Source: Verrucomicrobiaceae bacterium
GTDB lineage: Bacteria; Pseudomonadota; Gammaproteobacteria; Pseudomonadales; CAMLJR01
Reading direction: 5' to 3'
Assembly: GCA_028293825.1 (NCBI GenBank)
Contig: JAQGNY010000011.1
Coordinates: 1-64,000, forward strand
DNA: 64,000 nt
Shown here: piece after piece, positions 18,996-28,233 of the stretch
Layout of the letters: every line of letters begins with the position of its first letter
How positions within the stretch are numbered: the first letter of the stretch is position 1
The notes under the pieces: model-generated
What the model was told of the DNA's origin: nothing
What the model saw: only the letters and a program-made list of their open reading frames with translations
Databases searched by the model: none
Translations under genes and position numbers: made by a program

Positions 18996-19967
18996 ATGGA
19001 TAACTCACCCGTTAAACCGCTATCGCCATCCGGCTCACAAACGGCATCAACGCTGGGGACGGTGATGATCGTCGACGACGCGCCGGCAAACTTAGCGCTG
19101 TTATCCGATGCGCTGATCGAACAAGGTTATCGCGTGCTGGTTGCGACCGATGGTTATTCGGCGCTGGAGCAGTTGAATTACATCAAGCCGGATTTGATTT
19201 TGCTCGATGGTATGATGCCCGGCATCGACGGCTTTGAAACGTGTCGCCAGATTAAGCAAAACCCGCAAACCGCAGCGATACCGGTGTTATTTATGACGGC
19301 GCTGGGCGAGCTCGACGATTTATTGCACGGCTTCGATGAAGGCGCGGTCGATTACATCGTCAAACCGTTTCGTAATGAAGAAGTGCTGGCGCGGGTCGGT
19401 GCGCATATCGGCCAGGCGCGCATCAGCAGCCGTGTCGAAGAAGTGTTGAGCGTCAGCGGGCTCAGCGTATTGGCACTGAACGGCATTTGTGAAATCACCT
19501 GGGTCACGCCCGCCGCTGCCGCATTGCTGCATAACGTCAATCGCACCGCAGCGACGGAGAAACTGGCATTGCCCGCAGTATTGCTCGATTTCGTGTCGAG
19601 TTATATTCGCGCCGATAATCACAGCGCGCCGATGCGGTTTCGGTTGGGCGAGTTATCGGCAAAAATTTCCGCGTGCGTTTATTCTGCCGATACGAAAGGC
19701 AACGTCGATACCGCCGAATATTTATTGTTTTTGCACAAGGCGAATGATGAGCCGAGCTTCGATAGCTTGCGTGATGATCTGGGTCTCACCGCGCGCGAAG
19801 CAGAGGTATTAATGTGGATTACGCGCGGCAAAACTAATCGCGATATTGGCGAAATTCTCGGCAGCAGCCCACGCACGGTAAATAAGCATCTGGAGCATAT
19901 CTTCGAAAAACTAGGTGTTTCGACGCGCAGCGCTGCCGTATCGGTGGCTTTGCAAAGCATGAAGTGA
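18996..19967 (+). CDS. LuxR-type response regulator partnered with the permease-kinase
   Basis: A 323-residue regulator. The receiver (~22-140) has acidic pocket VDDAP and phosphoacceptor D71 in LLDGMMPGIDG, with the conserved Lys in YIVKPF. A linker of ~120 residues resembles a degenerate PAS domain (ALNGICEITWVTPAAAALL). The C-terminal LuxR helix-turn-helix is LTAREAEVLMWITRGKTNRD and beyond (~258-320). It begins two bases after the kinase stop, so the two are co-translated partners. The divergent urt operon is the obvious target. Confidence 0.93.
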   Translation: MDNSPVKPLSPSGSQTASTLGTVMIVDDAPANLALLSDALIEQGYRVLVATDGYSALEQLNYIKPDLILLDGMMPGIDGFETCRQIKQNPQTAAIPVLFMTALGELDDLLHGFDEGAVDYIVKPFRNEEVLARVGAHIGQARISSRVEEVLSVSGLSVLALNGICEITWVTPAAAALLHNVNRTAATEKLALPAVLLDFVSSYIRADNHSAPMRFRLGELSAKISACVYSADTKGNVDTAEYLLFLHKANDEPSFDSLRDDLGLTAREAEVLMWITRGKTNRDIGEILGSSPRTVNKHLEHIFEKLGVSTRSAAVSVALQSMK

Positions 19968-20062
19968 TAGCGTCAGCGCCCTGCTCTAAGCAACGAATAA
20001 CAACCCGCAACAACCCACTTCAATAGCAACATCTACACGTAAATCAGGCGAGGAGAATAGCA

Positions 20063-20563
20063 ATGGCACAAGTAACTTTAGGCGGCAATCCGGTACAGGT
20101 TGAAGGCGAGCTGCCACAAGTCGGTCAACAGGCGCCGGCATTTTCGTTAGTGAGCGGCGATCTTGCCGATACACCGCTGAGCAGCTACGCCGGCAAACGT
20201 AAAGTGTTGAATATATTTCCAAGCGTCGATACGCCAACCTGTGCGATGTCGGTGCGCAAATTTAATGTCGATGCCAGCAAACTCGATAACGCCGTGGTGC
20301 TGTGTATTTCGGCGGATTTGCCGTTTGCGCAAAAACGTTTTTGCGGTGCTGAAGGTTTGAGCAATGTGGTGATGTTATCGCTGGTGCGCGGCCGCGAATT
20401 TTTACAGGATTATGGCGTTGCGATCAGCACCGGCAAACTGGCGGGACTCGCTGCGCGTGCGGTAGTTGTGCTCGATGCCAACGATAAAGTGCTGTACACC
20501 GAGCTGGTATCTGAGATTGGACAAGAGCCCAATTACGAAGCGGCACTCGCTGCACTAAAATAG
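20063..20563 (+). CDS. tpx: Thiol peroxidase Tpx
   Basis: A 166-residue 2-Cys peroxiredoxin of the Tpx class. Peroxidatic Cys is in [13 protein letters not shown] (~residue 60) and resolving Cys in QKRFCGAEG (~94), the spacing of atypical 2-Cys Tpx enzymes, which reduce lipid and alkyl hydroperoxides using thioredoxin. GAGGAG seven bases before the ATG sets the start. It is monocistronic and followed by a hairpin. Confidence 0.97.
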   Translation: MAQVTLGGNPVQVEGELPQVGQQAPAFSLVSGDLADTPLSSYAGKRKVLNIFPSVDTPTCAMSVRKFNVDASKLDNAVVLCISADLPFAQKRFCGAEGLSNVVMLSLVRGREFLQDYGVAISTGKLAGLAARAVVVLDANDKVLYTELVSEIGQEPNYEAALAALK

Positions 20564-20603
20564 GTTGAACTGAGTTTTAATCGCTAGCGATTGAAATTTA
20601 TCG

Positions 20604-20630
20604 ACGGGGCAAGATTGCGCCCCGTTGATT
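20604..20630 (+). terminator. Probable terminator of tpx
   Basis: ACGGGGC (20604-20610) pairs with GCCCCGT (20619-20625), followed by TGATTT. The stem is strong but the U-tract is poor. Confidence 0.55.
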
Positions 20631-20762
20631 TAAACGTTTTCGTTGCTCCAACTTCCCTGCTCTCTTTCCCCGTGTGCAATCCGTATTATAGTTTCGCAAT
20701 ACTTTTCGCCATATACAAAAACTTTTAGCGCAACTACGAAACGGTTTTGCATTTTTCGCGTT

Positions 20763-21644
20763 TCAGATAACGATTTCCTGGTTTATCCATTCGATAAATA
20801 GACGCGTGCGCGCCGGCAGCAATCGCGCATGCGGATAAATAACATGCACCGGATGCGGTGCCAATTCGTATTTTTGCAGCACTACTTTGAGCTTGTTGTT
20901 ATTTAAATACGGAGCTACCTGATACGAGATAAACATGCCGATACCGACGCCCGCGACACAAGCATCCACTGCGGCAGCGGCTTGATTAAAATCCAAATTG
21001 CCGTCAATGCTCACATTAAATGAGCGCTCGTTGTCACGAAACGTCCACCAATCAGCGCTGGAACCAAAAAATCGCACGCAATTATGTTTAACCAAATCGT
21101 GCGGATGTTTTGGCGTGCCGTTTTTTCGCAAATAGGCGGGACTGACAACCACCACGCGCCGAATACTGCCGAGTGGCTGTGCAATTAATGATGAGTCGGC
21201 GAGTGCTCCGATGCGAATGCCGACATCAATGCCCTCCTCCAGCAAATTCACCACTCGATCGAGCAATACCACACTACATTTCATTTTGGCGTAGCGCTGG
21301 ACGAAGCGCGTTACCGCTGGCGCTACAAACATCTGCCCGAACAGTACTGGCGCTGTAATCGTTAAATGACCGCTGGGATCTTGCGCCCCCTCGGTTAACG
21401 CCGCTTCGGCATCGACCAGTGCGCTCAGAATAAGGCGACAACTGGCGAGGTATTTTTTGCCCTCTTCCGTCAACGATATGCGGCGCGTGGTGCGATTGAA
21501 TAAGCGAACATTCAATTCGACTTCGAGCGCGGCCAATGTGCGCACCACCGCCGGCAGTGAGGAATCGAGTGCGCGCGCAGCTGCGGTCAAACTGCCGTGT
21601 TCGGCAATCTGCATAAAAACCTGCATCGCTTTCAGTTTGTCCAT
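20763..21644 (-). CDS. LysR-family regulator
   Basis: A 293-residue LysR protein. Residues 1-60 hold the winged helix-turn-helix (MQVFMQIAEHGSLTAAARAL; LTEEGKKYL), and the rest is the effector domain in the CrgA-like subgroup ('GHLTITAPVLFGQMFVAPAV'). It is divergent from the GST gene with 124 bases between, so it probably controls that gene and the FMN-binding protein downstream, responding to an electrophile or aromatic ligand. Confidence 0.92.
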   Translation of the reverse strand: MDKLKAMQVFMQIAEHGSLTAAARALDSSLPAVVRTLAALEVELNVRLFNRTTRRISLTEEGKKYLASCRLILSALVDAEAALTEGAQDPSGHLTITAPVLFGQMFVAPAVTRFVQRYAKMKCSVVLLDRVVNLLEEGIDVGIRIGALADSSLIAQPLGSIRRVVVVSPAYLRKNGTPKHPHDLVKHNCVRFFGSSADWWTFRDNERSFNVSIDGNLDFNQAAAAVDACVAGVGIGMFISYQVAPYLNNNKLKVVLQKYELAPHPVHVIYPHARLLPARTRLFIEWINQEIVI

Positions 21645-21665
21645 GCCCGCATATTAGTCCGAAAA

Positions 21666-21684
21666 GTGGAGTTATTAAATCCAC
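21666..21684. promoter_or_regulatory. Candidate LysR operator
   Basis: GTGGA (21666-21670) and TCCAC (21680-21684) form a perfect five-base dyad in the LysR/GST divergent gap. Position fits a LysR site; the arms are short, so confidence is low. Confidence 0.35.
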
Positions 21685-21768
21685 TACTGGGTATTTATAT
21701 GCGACTACCGGATGAATGATGATGGCATCTCAGCCACGAAGTAGTTTTTTACTCGGAGATTAGCCACC

Positions 21769-22407
21769 ATGACCACTCGCGATTTAATGAAGCCCATTAC
21801 GCTGCACCGTTTTAATTTATCCGGTCACTGCCATCGCATCGAGCTTTTTCTGTCCCTGCTTGAGCTGCCGTTTTCGATGGTTGATGTCAATCTCGCCAAA
21901 GGCGAGCAGAACACAGCGGCGTTTCTGCAATTAATCCCATTCGGTCAAGTGCCGGTTATTGAGGATGGCGATGTTGTACTGGCCGACTCGAATGCGATTT
22001 TGGTTTATCTCGCCAAAAAATACGGCAGCGAGCAATGGTTGCCGCATACAGCGCTTGGAGCCGCGCATGTTGAACGCTGGTTAGCTGTCGCCGCAGGGCT
22101 GTTGGCCTTCGGTCCGGCTGGGGCACGTCGGATTACCGTGTTCGGCGCGAAAATCAATGCGGATGAAGTGCACGGGTATGCGAATGAATTATTAAAAGTT
22201 ATGGATGCCGAGCTGCGCGAAAAGGCGTTTCTGCTCGGTGCTCAACCGACGATTGCGGATATCGCCAATTACACGTACATCGCTCATGCGCCGGAGGGGA
22301 ATGTGTCGTTGACACCGTATCCGAATATTCGAGCTTGGTTAGCTCGCATCGAAAGCTTGCCTAATTTTGTGCCAATGCAAAAAACAAAAATAGGATGTGC
22401 CGCGTAA
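21769..22407 (+). CDS. Glutathione S-transferase
   Basis: A 212-residue GST. The thioredoxin-like N-terminal domain opens 'ITLHRFNLSGHCHRIELFLS', with the cis-proline and glutathione-binding SNAI motif in IPFGQVPVIEDGDVVLADSNA (residues split across 60-85). The C-terminal helical domain contains 'FLLGAQPTIADIANYTYI', the N-capping box and hydrophobic staple. It conjugates or isomerises electrophiles with glutathione. An internal ATG at residue 7 is a possible start. Confidence 0.93.
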   Translation: MTTRDLMKPITLHRFNLSGHCHRIELFLSLLELPFSMVDVNLAKGEQNTAAFLQLIPFGQVPVIEDGDVVLADSNAILVYLAKKYGSEQWLPHTALGAAHVERWLAVAAGLLAFGPAGARRITVFGAKINADEVHGYANELLKVMDAELREKAFLLGAQPTIADIANYTYIAHAPEGNVSLTPYPNIRAWLARIESLPNFVPMQKTKIGCAA

Positions 22408-22438
22408 TTTAATACCATTGCTTTAGCAGGTGCCGATC

Positions 22439-23398
22439 ATGAAACTCACGCTAGATAGCACGTTAGAAAAAAACAGCACGGAGGTATTTCACGCGGGTGA
22501 ACGCGCGCTACAACAGCGTGCCGGTACGCGTGAGCGAATGGCTGCAATTGGCAAACAAGTTATTCGCAATTACATGCCGGAGCAGCACCGCGATTTTTTC
22601 CAGCAACTGCCATTTTTAATTTTTAGCGGTTGCGATGCGAGCGGTCAGCCGTGGGCGTCGATTGTGACCGGCGCGGCTGGATTTATAACGTCGGTCGATT
22701 CTACGCATTTGAATGTAAGTGCTCAGCTTTCAACCCGCGATCCGTTACAGGATGCATTTTCTCCTGGTGCAATGATCGGGTTGTTGGGGATTGAGCCGCA
22801 TACGCGACGTAGAAATCGCATGAATGGAATTATTGAAACAAATAATTCCAATGGATTTTCGATTATCGTCAACCAAAGTTTTGGCAATTGCCCCAAATAT
22901 ATTCAAGCTCGAAAACCTTTTTTTGTGAAAGAAAATTCACAACGCGAAGTAATTATTAATAGCGACAAATTGGACGCGGCGGCGACAAAAATAATTTCCA
23001 ATGCGGACACCTTTTTTATTGCGTCCGTGCATGCTTCGAAAAATGAGGGCGACCCGGAATCTGCACGCGGTGTCGACGTATCGCATCGCGGCGGTAAATC
23101 CGGTTTCGTGCGCGTAATAGACAACACATTGTACGTACCCGATTACGCGGGTAATTCATTTTTCAACACGCTCGGCAATTTATTGCTGGAGCGCAGAGCC
23201 GGCTTATTATTTATCGACTTCGACAATGGCGATTTGCTATATGTGAGTGCAACCGCAGAAATTATATGGGACAAAGCTGTAATAGATGAATTCGAAGGCG
23301 CACAGCGCGTAATGAAGTTGACGGTGACTCAGCAAATCAGAATGTCAGGTGCATTACCTTTGCGTTGGAGCGCGCCAGAGTTTTCGCCGTTTCTTTAA
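22439..23398 (+). CDS. Pyridoxamine-5'-phosphate-oxidase-like FMN-binding protein
   Basis: About 319 residues from the ATG at 22439, with AGG eight bases upstream; a GTG three codons earlier is less likely. Split-barrel flavin-binding features include 'QQLPFLIFSGCDASGQPWAS' (~56-75) and a second barrel near 'VDVSHRGGKSGFVRV' (~200-214) and 'DYAGNSFFNTLGNLL', typical of two-barrel PNPOx-like proteins. Thirty bases after GST, it is almost certainly co-transcribed. Reduction of an electrophile or quinone is plausible; the substrate is not known. Confidence 0.8.
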   Translation: MKLTLDSTLEKNSTEVFHAGERALQQRAGTRERMAAIGKQVIRNYMPEQHRDFFQQLPFLIFSGCDASGQPWASIVTGAAGFITSVDSTHLNVSAQLSTRDPLQDAFSPGAMIGLLGIEPHTRRRNRMNGIIETNNSNGFSIIVNQSFGNCPKYIQARKPFFVKENSQREVIINSDKLDAAATKIISNADTFFIASVHASKNEGDPESARGVDVSHRGGKSGFVRVIDNTLYVPDYAGNSFFNTLGNLLLERRAGLLFIDFDNGDLLYVSATAEIIWDKAVIDEFEGAQRVMKLTVTQQIRMSGALPLRWSAPEFSPFL

Positions 23399-23710
23399 AG
23401 TTATTTAGTGCGGTGCAATATTTATCAGAAATAGTGCACAGGTAAAAATCGGGCCGGATATATTTTTGCTAGACAAGGCAGTAGCCTTTTTCAGCTCTGT
23501 TTATTTCAAGCCTGCCGTTAATAAAGCACTTTTCGATGTGAGCTAAAGGCAACTTTCGCTCACGCGGTGTGCAATTTTTTCACACATACGCTGCACATGT
23601 TGAATCTAAGGTTATAGCTTTCACTTTTTTTGCGGACTTTTAACTTCATTTTTGGCCTAAACCTTCACTTTATTGCCTTATTGTTCAGGTACTTTAACAG
23701 TGGCGTCATC
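23399..23710. other. Intergenic region with two short dyads
   Basis: No gene is seen. GTGAGC (23538-23543)/GCTCAC (23558-23563) and GTGTG (23567-23571)/CACAC (23581-23585) lie 130-170 bases upstream of the sigma-54 promoter at 23711, a usual distance for activator sites. Confidence 0.4.
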
Positions 23711-23726
23711 TGGCATACCGCTTGCT
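23711..23726 (+). promoter_or_regulatory. Sigma-54 (-24/-12) promoter
   Basis: TGGCAT at 23711-23716, five bases, TTGCT at 23722-23726, with a pyrimidine before the TGG as in the consensus. Predicted start is near 23737, about 63 bases before the GTG of the 62-residue protein. Confidence 0.65.
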
Positions 23727-23799
23727 ATCGTTCTCGCCAAGCGCCGATTTAATCCTGCTTCGGCTCACTGTTCAAATCTGCGGTAAGGAGCACTTCAAC

Positions 23800-23988
23800 G
23801 TGGAAACAAATTTGTGGCAATCACCCGATTCAGCGCGTAGCGATGGTCGGCTTTACTATCTGCTATTCGATACTCCTGAAAAAGAGAATTTCGATCGCAC
23901 GTATTTTCGCGCTAGCGAGGGCGGTTGGTATTGCCTGTCGCCGATGATTAAGGCGGCGGCGGAACCTATCGCAGTACAGCCGATATAA
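23800..23988 (+). CDS. 62-residue protein of unknown function
   Basis: GTG start with a perfect AAGGAG nine bases upstream (23785-23790). The product (about METNLWQSPDSARSDGRLYY, then LLFDTPEKENFDRTYFRASE and GGWYCLSPM) is soluble, with no signal peptide, helix repeat or recognised family. An upstream frame extension to 23722 overlaps the promoter's -12 element and is not the start. Strong translation signals behind a sigma-54 promoter argue that it is real despite its size. Confidence 0.6.
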   Translation: METNLWQSPDSARSDGRLYYLLFDTPEKENFDRTYFRASEGGWYCLSPMIKAAAEPIAVQPI

Positions 23989-24315
23989 ACTACAGTCATC
24001 TGTCGCGATTATTGCCATCAAGTTGTCCGCAATAATAATAAGCAAATAAATTCAGCGTTAGAGGCCGTCCTAAATTACGTCGTAGATTTAGAGATATTAG
24101 TTGCGATTTAAAGGGCAATAGTTGCGCGCGTCACCCGCAGTGGTCCGAGTTGTGACAACGATCTAACGTTTCGGCTCCGGCGGTGTACGTGCCGCTAAGC
24201 TCCGCGTATCCTAATCCAAAATATTAATTGCTAAGCTTTAACAAGCCGCTTTGTAAATTCGCACGCGTGTTGACGATCCGGTTACGCAGCGCGCTAGTTG
24301 AGATCAACCCAATAA
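23989..24315. other. Intergenic region, nothing recognised
   Basis: A 327-base gap before the PAS-GAF kinase. It must contain that gene's promoter. No clear repeat, hairpin or small gene was found, and the kinase start has no strong ribosome binding site. Confidence 0.35.
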
Positions 24316-26592
24316 ATGACTACCCCCATCGAAAAAGACGATCTGCGCCCAGCAACTCAGTCGAATGCGACCAGTCCGTCAATCGAGAAACAAAACGTCG
24401 AGCACGAACTGCTTGAAGCGAGAGAAGCGCTTGAATTAAAAAAGAGCGCCCTCGCCTATTCGCAGGCGATGATGCGAGCCACATTAGAATCGACCACCGA
24501 CGGGGTGCTGGTTACCAGTGAAACCGCCGAAGTATTGGAGTTTAACGAGCAGTACCTACAGTTGTGGAATTTGCCACGGCCGTTGGTCGAATCACGTCAA
24601 CACAAAATGGTCGTGCGCGAAATTGCGCAGCGCTTTGCCGATCCCGAACAATTTTTAGCGCGCATTGCGGAAATTTACGCAACAGCGCCACCTGCAACGT
24701 TCGATCGCCTGGAGTTAAAAGACGGTCGTATTTTCGAGCGAACCACTAAGGTTCAATATATCGAGCAGCGACCGGTCGGGCGCGTGTGGAGTTTTCACAA
24801 CATTACCGACCAGTGCAATGTTGAAAAAGCACTGCGCGAAGAATCGCGGATTCTGGAATTAATCAATAGCACCGGAACGATTCTTACGTCGCAATTGGAT
24901 TTGTCGGCGTTGGTGCAATCGCTTACCGATGCGGCGACACAATTAAGCGAAGCAAAATTCGGCGCTTTCTTTTACACGCGGACCGACGCCGATGGCGATG
25001 TGTTCACTTTATTTGCCCTGTCCGGAGCACCGCGCGCTGCGTTTGAAAAATTCGGGCATCCGCGCGCGACTGCATTATTCGGACCCACCTTTCATGGCGA
25101 CGCTCCGATTCGCTGTGCGGATATATTACTTGATCCACGCTACGGCACGTTGGGACCGCATTTCGGTATGCCGCCAGGACATTTACCGGTGCGCAGTTAT
25201 TTAGCGGTGCCGGTGATTTCACGCAACGGTCACGTTATTGGCGGTTTATTCTTCGGTCATACCGAAGTTGGTATTTTCACCGAGCGCACCGAGCGCTTGA
25301 TTGTCGGCATTGCCGCGCAGGCATCGGTGGCGATCGATAACGCACAACTGTACGAGGCGACCAAACAGGCAGCCGACGAGCGCGAAATTTTGCTGGCCAG
25401 TGAACGTGCCGCGCGCGCCAATGCGGAGCGAATGAGCGCGATGAAGGATGAGTTTTTAGCGACACTATCGCATGAGTTGCGCACGCCACTCAGCGCCATT
25501 CTCGGCTGGACCCATGTGTTGCGCACCACCAGTTTCAGCCAAGCCGATGTCGATACCGGTTTGGAAACCATCGAACGCAATGCGCGTGTGCAAACGCGCT
25601 TGATTGAAGACTTGTTGGATATGAGCCGCATCACTTCCGGCAAAGTACGTTTGGATATTCAACCGATTCAACCCGTGTCAGTTATCGAAACGGCGATCGA
25701 ATCGATCCGCCCCGCCGCCGATGCCAAAGGCATTCGTCTGAAAAAAATGTTGGACCCGTCTGCGGGTCCTATTTCCGGTGATCCGAATCGGTTGCAACAG
25801 GTAATATGGAATTTATTATCGAACGCAATCAAATTCACACCCAAGGGCGGACAGGTTCATGTCGTACTTGGTCGTGTTAATTCGCATATAGAAATTAGTG
25901 TCGCCGATACTGGCATCGGTCTTACTGAAGATTTTTTGCCGTTTGCATTCGACCGCTTTCGCCAAGCCGATGCCTCATTGACGCGTCGCCACGGCGGTCT
26001 CGGCATCGGTCTTTCCATTGCAAAAGATTTAGTAGAGCTGCATGGCGGTTCGATTAGCGTTAAAAGCGCCGGTGAAAACAGCGGCGCGACATTTACGGTT
26101 TCGCTGCCGCTGAGTGTGATTCATCCGCCGCTGTATAGCGAAATGCGCAATCATCCGCGCGCAGCGAATGATGCTTCGCTTACCTTTCAACCGCTCGATT
26201 TATCCGGCTTAAAAGTCTTAGTGGTCGACGACGAACCCGATGCACGCAATTTGGTAAAACGTCTATTAATGGAATGCAATGCGGAAGTATTCACAGCCGG
26301 CACTGCGGAGGAGGCATTGCTATTTATCACCGTGGAGCGTCCGCAGGTATTGGTCAGCGATATCGGTATGCCGGATGTGGACGGTTACGAATTGCTGCGT
26401 CGTGTACGCGCATTGGGTGAAGCAAATGGCGGCCAAATTCCCGCCATCGCGCTCACCGCCTTTGCGCGTTCCGAAGATCGCACCCGTGCTTTGCGAGCAG
26501 GATTTTTAGTGCATGTGGCGAAACCGGTAGAGGCATCGGAGCTGGTTGCTACGGTAGCTACCGTGGTAGGACGTACCGGCATTTTGATGTAA
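24316..26592 (+). CDS. PAS-GAF hybrid histidine kinase
   Basis: A 758-residue soluble hybrid kinase. After a short coiled coil come a PAS domain (~50-165, 'TDGVLVTSETAEVLEFNEQY'), a GAF domain (~190-355, ending TERLIVGIAAQASVAIDNAQ), a HisKA box (ATLSHELRTPLSAILGW, His ~393), a HATPase (GGLGIGLSIAKDL) and a receiver (VLVVDDEPDARNL; LVSDIGMPDVDGYELL). No membrane segment is seen, so it senses a cytoplasmic signal. No response-regulator gene is adjacent; output may pass through phosphorelay to a distant regulator. Confidence 0.93.
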   Translation: MTTPIEKDDLRPATQSNATSPSIEKQNVEHELLEAREALELKKSALAYSQAMMRATLESTTDGVLVTSETAEVLEFNEQYLQLWNLPRPLVESRQHKMVVREIAQRFADPEQFLARIAEIYATAPPATFDRLELKDGRIFERTTKVQYIEQRPVGRVWSFHNITDQCNVEKALREESRILELINSTGTILTSQLDLSALVQSLTDAATQLSEAKFGAFFYTRTDADGDVFTLFALSGAPRAAFEKFGHPRATALFGPTFHGDAPIRCADILLDPRYGTLGPHFGMPPGHLPVRSYLAVPVISRNGHVIGGLFFGHTEVGIFTERTERLIVGIAAQASVAIDNAQLYEATKQAADEREILLASERAARANAERMSAMKDEFLATLSHELRTPLSAILGWTHVLRTTSFSQADVDTGLETIERNARVQTRLIEDLLDMSRITSGKVRLDIQPIQPVSVIETAIESIRPAADAKGIRLKKMLDPSAGPISGDPNRLQQVIWNLLSNAIKFTPKGGQVHVVLGRVNSHIEISVADTGIGLTEDFLPFAFDRFRQADASLTRRHGGLGIGLSIAKDLVELHGGSISVKSAGENSGATFTVSLPLSVIHPPLYSEMRNHPRAANDASLTFQPLDLSGLKVLVVDDEPDARNLVKRLLMECNAEVFTAGTAEEALLFITVERPQVLVSDIGMPDVDGYELLRRVRALGEANGGQIPAIALTAFARSEDRTRALRAGFLVHVAKPVEASELVATVATVVGRTGILM

Positions 26593-26658
26593 AAATTATC
26601 AAGCGAGTGATAGAGAACGCGAGTGCTATTCGCTTAGCACGCGCAATTGGAACTAGAT

Positions 26659-27177
26659 TCAATCTTTATACGGTTTTATCGCCATAATAATCGCTCGGCG
26701 ACCCTGCACGATAACTTCGTCGTTAACCTGGCAATCGACCATTGCTTGAGCCACCGGTGAGATCCAGCTTATCAATCCCTTTTCGGGATTCGCTTCGTCT
26801 TCGCCAACCAGTTTAAAAAACCGAACGGTTTTGTCGCCGTACTTCAAATGCACCACCACACCGACTTCCACGTATTGTGGTTGAGCGCTGACGCTGACCA
26901 AATGCGCCGTCATTTTGCGTTGATTCCAATAACGCAGATCGCGATCCACTTCAGCAATTAGTGATAGGTCTTGCAACCGCTTGGCTATATCGCGAGTGCG
27001 CTCCAGCTCTGTTATTTTTTCGGTGATATTTTGTAAGCCACGTGCCGTCACATAATTAATATGCGGGCTTATGGGGCGCTCCAACAGCTTTTCTATCAGA
27101 TCGTCGGTGTCTATTTCTTTAAGAGAGGCTTCTGCAATTTTTGCTTCATTAGCAAGGGCAAGGCTCATAATATTCAT
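26659..27177 (-). CDS. GreA/GreB-family C-terminal domain protein
   Basis: A 172-residue protein with helical N-terminal half (TARGLQNITEKITELERTRD; residues ~44-63) and the C-terminal FKBP-like Gre domain ('VGEDEANPEKGLISWISPVA', ~123-142). The order matches transcript-cleavage factors GreA/GreB, which enter the RNA polymerase secondary channel. It is divergent from canonical Gre sequence in the coiled coil, so it may be a Gre-like anti-polymerase factor. It lies 54 bases downstream of the methyltransferase in the same direction. ATG at 27168 is an alternative start. Confidence 0.75.
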   Translation of the reverse strand: MNIMSLALANEAKIAEASLKEIDTDDLIEKLLERPISPHINYVTARGLQNITEKITELERTRDIAKRLQDLSLIAEVDRDLRYWNQRKMTAHLVSVSAQPQYVEVGVVVHLKYGDKTVRFFKLVGEDEANPEKGLISWISPVAQAMVDCQVNDEVIVQGRRAIIMAIKPYKD

Positions 27178-27231
27178 CTCATCAAATTTAAATTATTGAA
27201 TTAAATTTTTTGTTGCGAATTTCAAATCGTG

Positions 27232-28233
27232 TCAGTGGCCGGGTCGAGTAATAGTTAATCCAATGGCGGCAATGCGATCGATGTGTTTATAAACTCCCGC
27301 ACCTACCTCTTCACCAAAGATATCGGGATCAATCTCACTATAATTCCAGACCAAATCGGTACCCATTAAACGTTGCTTTATTGCTTCTAAAAACGGATCG
27401 TCGCCATTAATGATGGCGACTCCTGTGTAAAGCAGCAGAGTGCCGCCTATGGATAAACGCGCGATGCCGGCGTCGACCATCGACAGTGATAATTGCGCGC
27501 CCAGTGCACCGCCGCCGTGGCGATAAGCACGCTTTTCGGAATCGATTAAATACGGTGGATTAGCCACAATTAAATCAAATTCGCCGGTGACATCATTCAA
27601 TAAATTGCTAACGCAAGCGATAATATTTTCAGCGTCATTAAGCGCCGCATTCACACGAGTCAATCGCAATGCTGAGTCGTTGATATCAACGGCTAATACT
27701 TCTGCCGAAGGGCGATTTTTTGCAATAAGAACTGCGGCAGCGCCGCTACCACATCCGATATCGACTGCTCGATTTAACTGCGCAGTGTGTGCGTTTAAAA
27801 AGTTTTGGATGAATAGACAAAAGCGATATGTATCGGGGCCGAAAAAAACCGCATTCTCTTCAGTCGTTGGATAAGAAGAATGAGCGAATAGATAATCGTC
27901 CAATGTTGAAAACCGCACAGTGCTGCGCAATCCATTTAAATGGGGTTGTACGACTTCAGCGTTTTGCATCAGCTGCATTAGCTGCGGCGTTATGGAGTGC
28001 GGTTTAAACGCACGGCTCCATCCAAATATGCCGACGAAATTATTTGTGAACTCCTCGCTGTGCTGATTATTTACGCGAGTATGTGTCGCCGGCGTTACCG
28101 TGGTAAAACGATAGCCTTGCGTACGCAGCATCTCGCCTAATTGTATTAACGAGCCTTCAACTACATCGAGCCCATGCTCATCCTGTACAGCTATTGCTTT
28201 TTCACTGGCTAGTACCGCATTAATTAAGCCCAT
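27232..28233 (-). CDS. Class I SAM methyltransferase with NPPY motif
   Basis: A 333-residue protein. Residues 1-125 form an N-terminal substrate domain, 'FFGPDTYRF' (130-138) matches the linker of HemK-like enzymes, DIGCGSG (158-164) is SAM motif I, VDIND (182-186) binds the ribose, and NPPY (225-228) is the catalytic signature for amide- or exocyclic-amine methylation. Translation starts inside the last codons of the upstream HDO-type gene (14-base overlap), so the two products are made together. The substrate is unknown; it could be a protein glutamine or a small molecule. Confidence 0.85.
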   Translation of the reverse strand: MGLINAVLASEKAIAVQDEHGLDVVEGSLIQLGEMLRTQGYRFTTVTPATHTRVNNQHSEEFTNNFVGIFGWSRAFKPHSITPQLMQLMQNAEVVQPHLNGLRSTVRFSTLDDYLFAHSSYPTTEENAVFFGPDTYRFCLFIQNFLNAHTAQLNRAVDIGCGSGAAAVLIAKNRPSAEVLAVDINDSALRLTRVNAALNDAENIIACVSNLLNDVTGEFDLIVANPPYLIDSEKRAYRHGGGALGAQLSLSMVDAGIARLSIGGTLLLYTGVAIINGDDPFLEAIKQRLMGTDLVWNYSEIDPDIFGEEVGAGVYKHIDRIAAIGLTITRPGH

